Source: Atopobium sp.
GTDB lineage: Bacteria > Actinomycetota > Coriobacteriia > Coriobacteriales > Atopobiaceae
Assembly: GCA_015259045.1 (NCBI GenBank)
Contig: JABZHD010000074.1
Coordinates: 1-5,989 of the forward strand
Reading direction: 5' to 3'
Length of the DNA stretch: 5,989 nt
Shown here: piece by piece, positions 5,454 through 5,989 of the stretch
Layout: every line of letters begins with the position of its first letter
Numbering within the stretch: position 1 is the first letter of the stretch
Translations under genes and position numbers: made by a program
Notes under the pieces: generated by a model
Seen by the model: only the letters and a program-made list of their open reading frames with translations
What the model was told of the DNA's origin: nothing
Database searches by the model: none

Positions 5454-5989
5454 TTAATCTCTTCTTGCAACAAACGGATTTGATTTAGCCATGCCAGTTT
5501 TTCTCGGTAGTTTAATCTTGCTTTTTGCAATTTTTTTATAAAGAAGAATTTCGCGATGACCAAGATCGTTTGGCAGTTCAAATGTTTCACGTGAAACATT
5601 TTCGTAGCCAAAAATTTTGGCGGCCTGAGAGGCGTCCTGAAGCTCTATCTCATCAACGTTGGCCTTCATTACTATAAGAGTGCCCTGTGGGGCTAAGAAA
5701 GGCTCTGCGTACTCCAAAAGAATATTTGCCTTCGCAACAGCTCTAAATGTTACAAAATCAAACTTCTGTTTATAAGCATTTGGAATTTCTTCTGCACGAA
5801 GCTTCTCAGCCCTAACTCTCTCATTTAGACCAATCTCATCAATCATTGACTGAACCGCATTGATCTTTTTTCCAATAGAATCAACCAATAGTGTTTTATT
5901 GTCACTCATGATTGCAAGAGGCAGTCCAGGAAAGCCGCCACCGGTACCAATATCAATATAGTTGTGAGTACCAGATAAAAACTCGTTAC
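5454..5989 (-). CDS. rsmG: 16S rRNA (guanine-N7) methyltransferase RsmG (partial, N-terminus outside window)
   Basis: RsmG (GidB) methylates N7 of G527 in 16S rRNA; its loss gives low-level streptomycin resistance. The frame is open to the right edge, so the start lies outside; the ATG at 5909 is internal. Of 177 complete codons visible, the first 26 carry the S-adenosylmethionine motif I DIGTGGGFPGLPLAI, followed by VDSIGKKINAV (the conserved DS..KK acidic-lysine block), FVTFRAVAKANILLEYAEPFLAPQGTLIVMKA, and a C-terminal segment ELPNDLGHREILLYKK. Perhaps 60-70 N-terminal residues are missing compared with the family. Within the gene, codons for NVSRETF coincide with a perfect parS site, a placement where DNA binding and coding are both constrained. 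Downstream, parA begins after 63 bases on the same strand, the arrangement usual beside oriC. Confidence 0.94.
   Translation of the reverse strand, partial: NEFLSGTHNYIDIGTGGGFPGLPLAIMSDNKTLLVDSIGKKINAVQSMIDEIGLNERVRAEKLRAEEIPNAYKQKFDFVTFRAVAKANILLEYAEPFLAPQGTLIVMKANVDEIELQDASQAAKIFGYENVSRETFELPNDLGHREILLYKKIAKSKIKLPRKTGMAKSNPFVARRD
5583..5598. promoter_or_regulatory. parS: parS site inside rsmG
   Basis: A second exact TGTTTCACGTGAAACA, with the palindrome extending to 22 bp (5580-5601). In the rsmG frame it encodes the central part of ENVSRETFE. Its centre is 153 bp from that of the intergenic site. Confidence 0.97.

Noticed and set aside
5387..5611. Minus-strand open frame of 74 residues containing MFHVKH twice
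   Set aside because: MFHVKH is simply parS read in another frame; the two sites are 153 bp (a multiple of three) apart, so both appear in one frame. It overlaps rsmG.

Overview
This window looks like an ordinary, origin-proximal piece of a bacterial chromosome. The rsmG-parA-parB gene order with parS sites is what normally flanks oriC in Gram-positive bacteria. The protein sequences (Ddl beginning with a GGWSDE-type loop, DinG with an N-terminal exonuclease, RlmN) and the intermediate base composition fit a low/mid-GC actinobacterium such as the Atopobium/Lancefieldella group of Coriobacteriia. That placement is an inference from sequence feel and is not proven; a Firmicute cannot be excluded.

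Layout. Positions 1-1225 (minus strand) hold the first 408 codons of a DinG-family exonuclease/helicase, which runs off the left edge. Eleven bases upstream of it, 1237-2196 (minus) encodes D-alanine--D-alanine ligase, so ddl and dinG form a likely operon. A 99-base divergent intergenic region with a 9-bp inverted repeat separates ddl from rlmN (2296-3414, plus), the 23S rRNA/tRNA adenine C2 methyltransferase. rlmN ends in a strong intrinsic terminator (3442-3474).

From 3498 to the right edge everything reads on the minus strand as one tightly packed cluster. Read in transcription order it is rsmG (5' end outside the window), parA, parB and a 79-residue putative membrane protein of unknown function. 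parA and parB overlap by 8 bases, and parB and the small gene share one base. Two perfect parS sites lie in this cluster, one in the rsmG-parA gap and one inside the rsmG coding sequence.

How the genes work together: ParA (ATPase), ParB (CTP-dependent clamp) and parS form the chromosome segregation system. RsmG and RlmN modify rRNA at sites that affect antibiotic binding. Ddl supplies the D-Ala-D-Ala dipeptide for peptidoglycan. DinG-type proteins act in DNA repair and structured-DNA metabolism. No mobile element, tRNA, rRNA or CRISPR array was seen, and no gap between genes exceeds 100 bases. I found no clearly new system. The most useful leads are the small gene coupled to parB and a LexA-box-like palindrome overlapping its stop codon.
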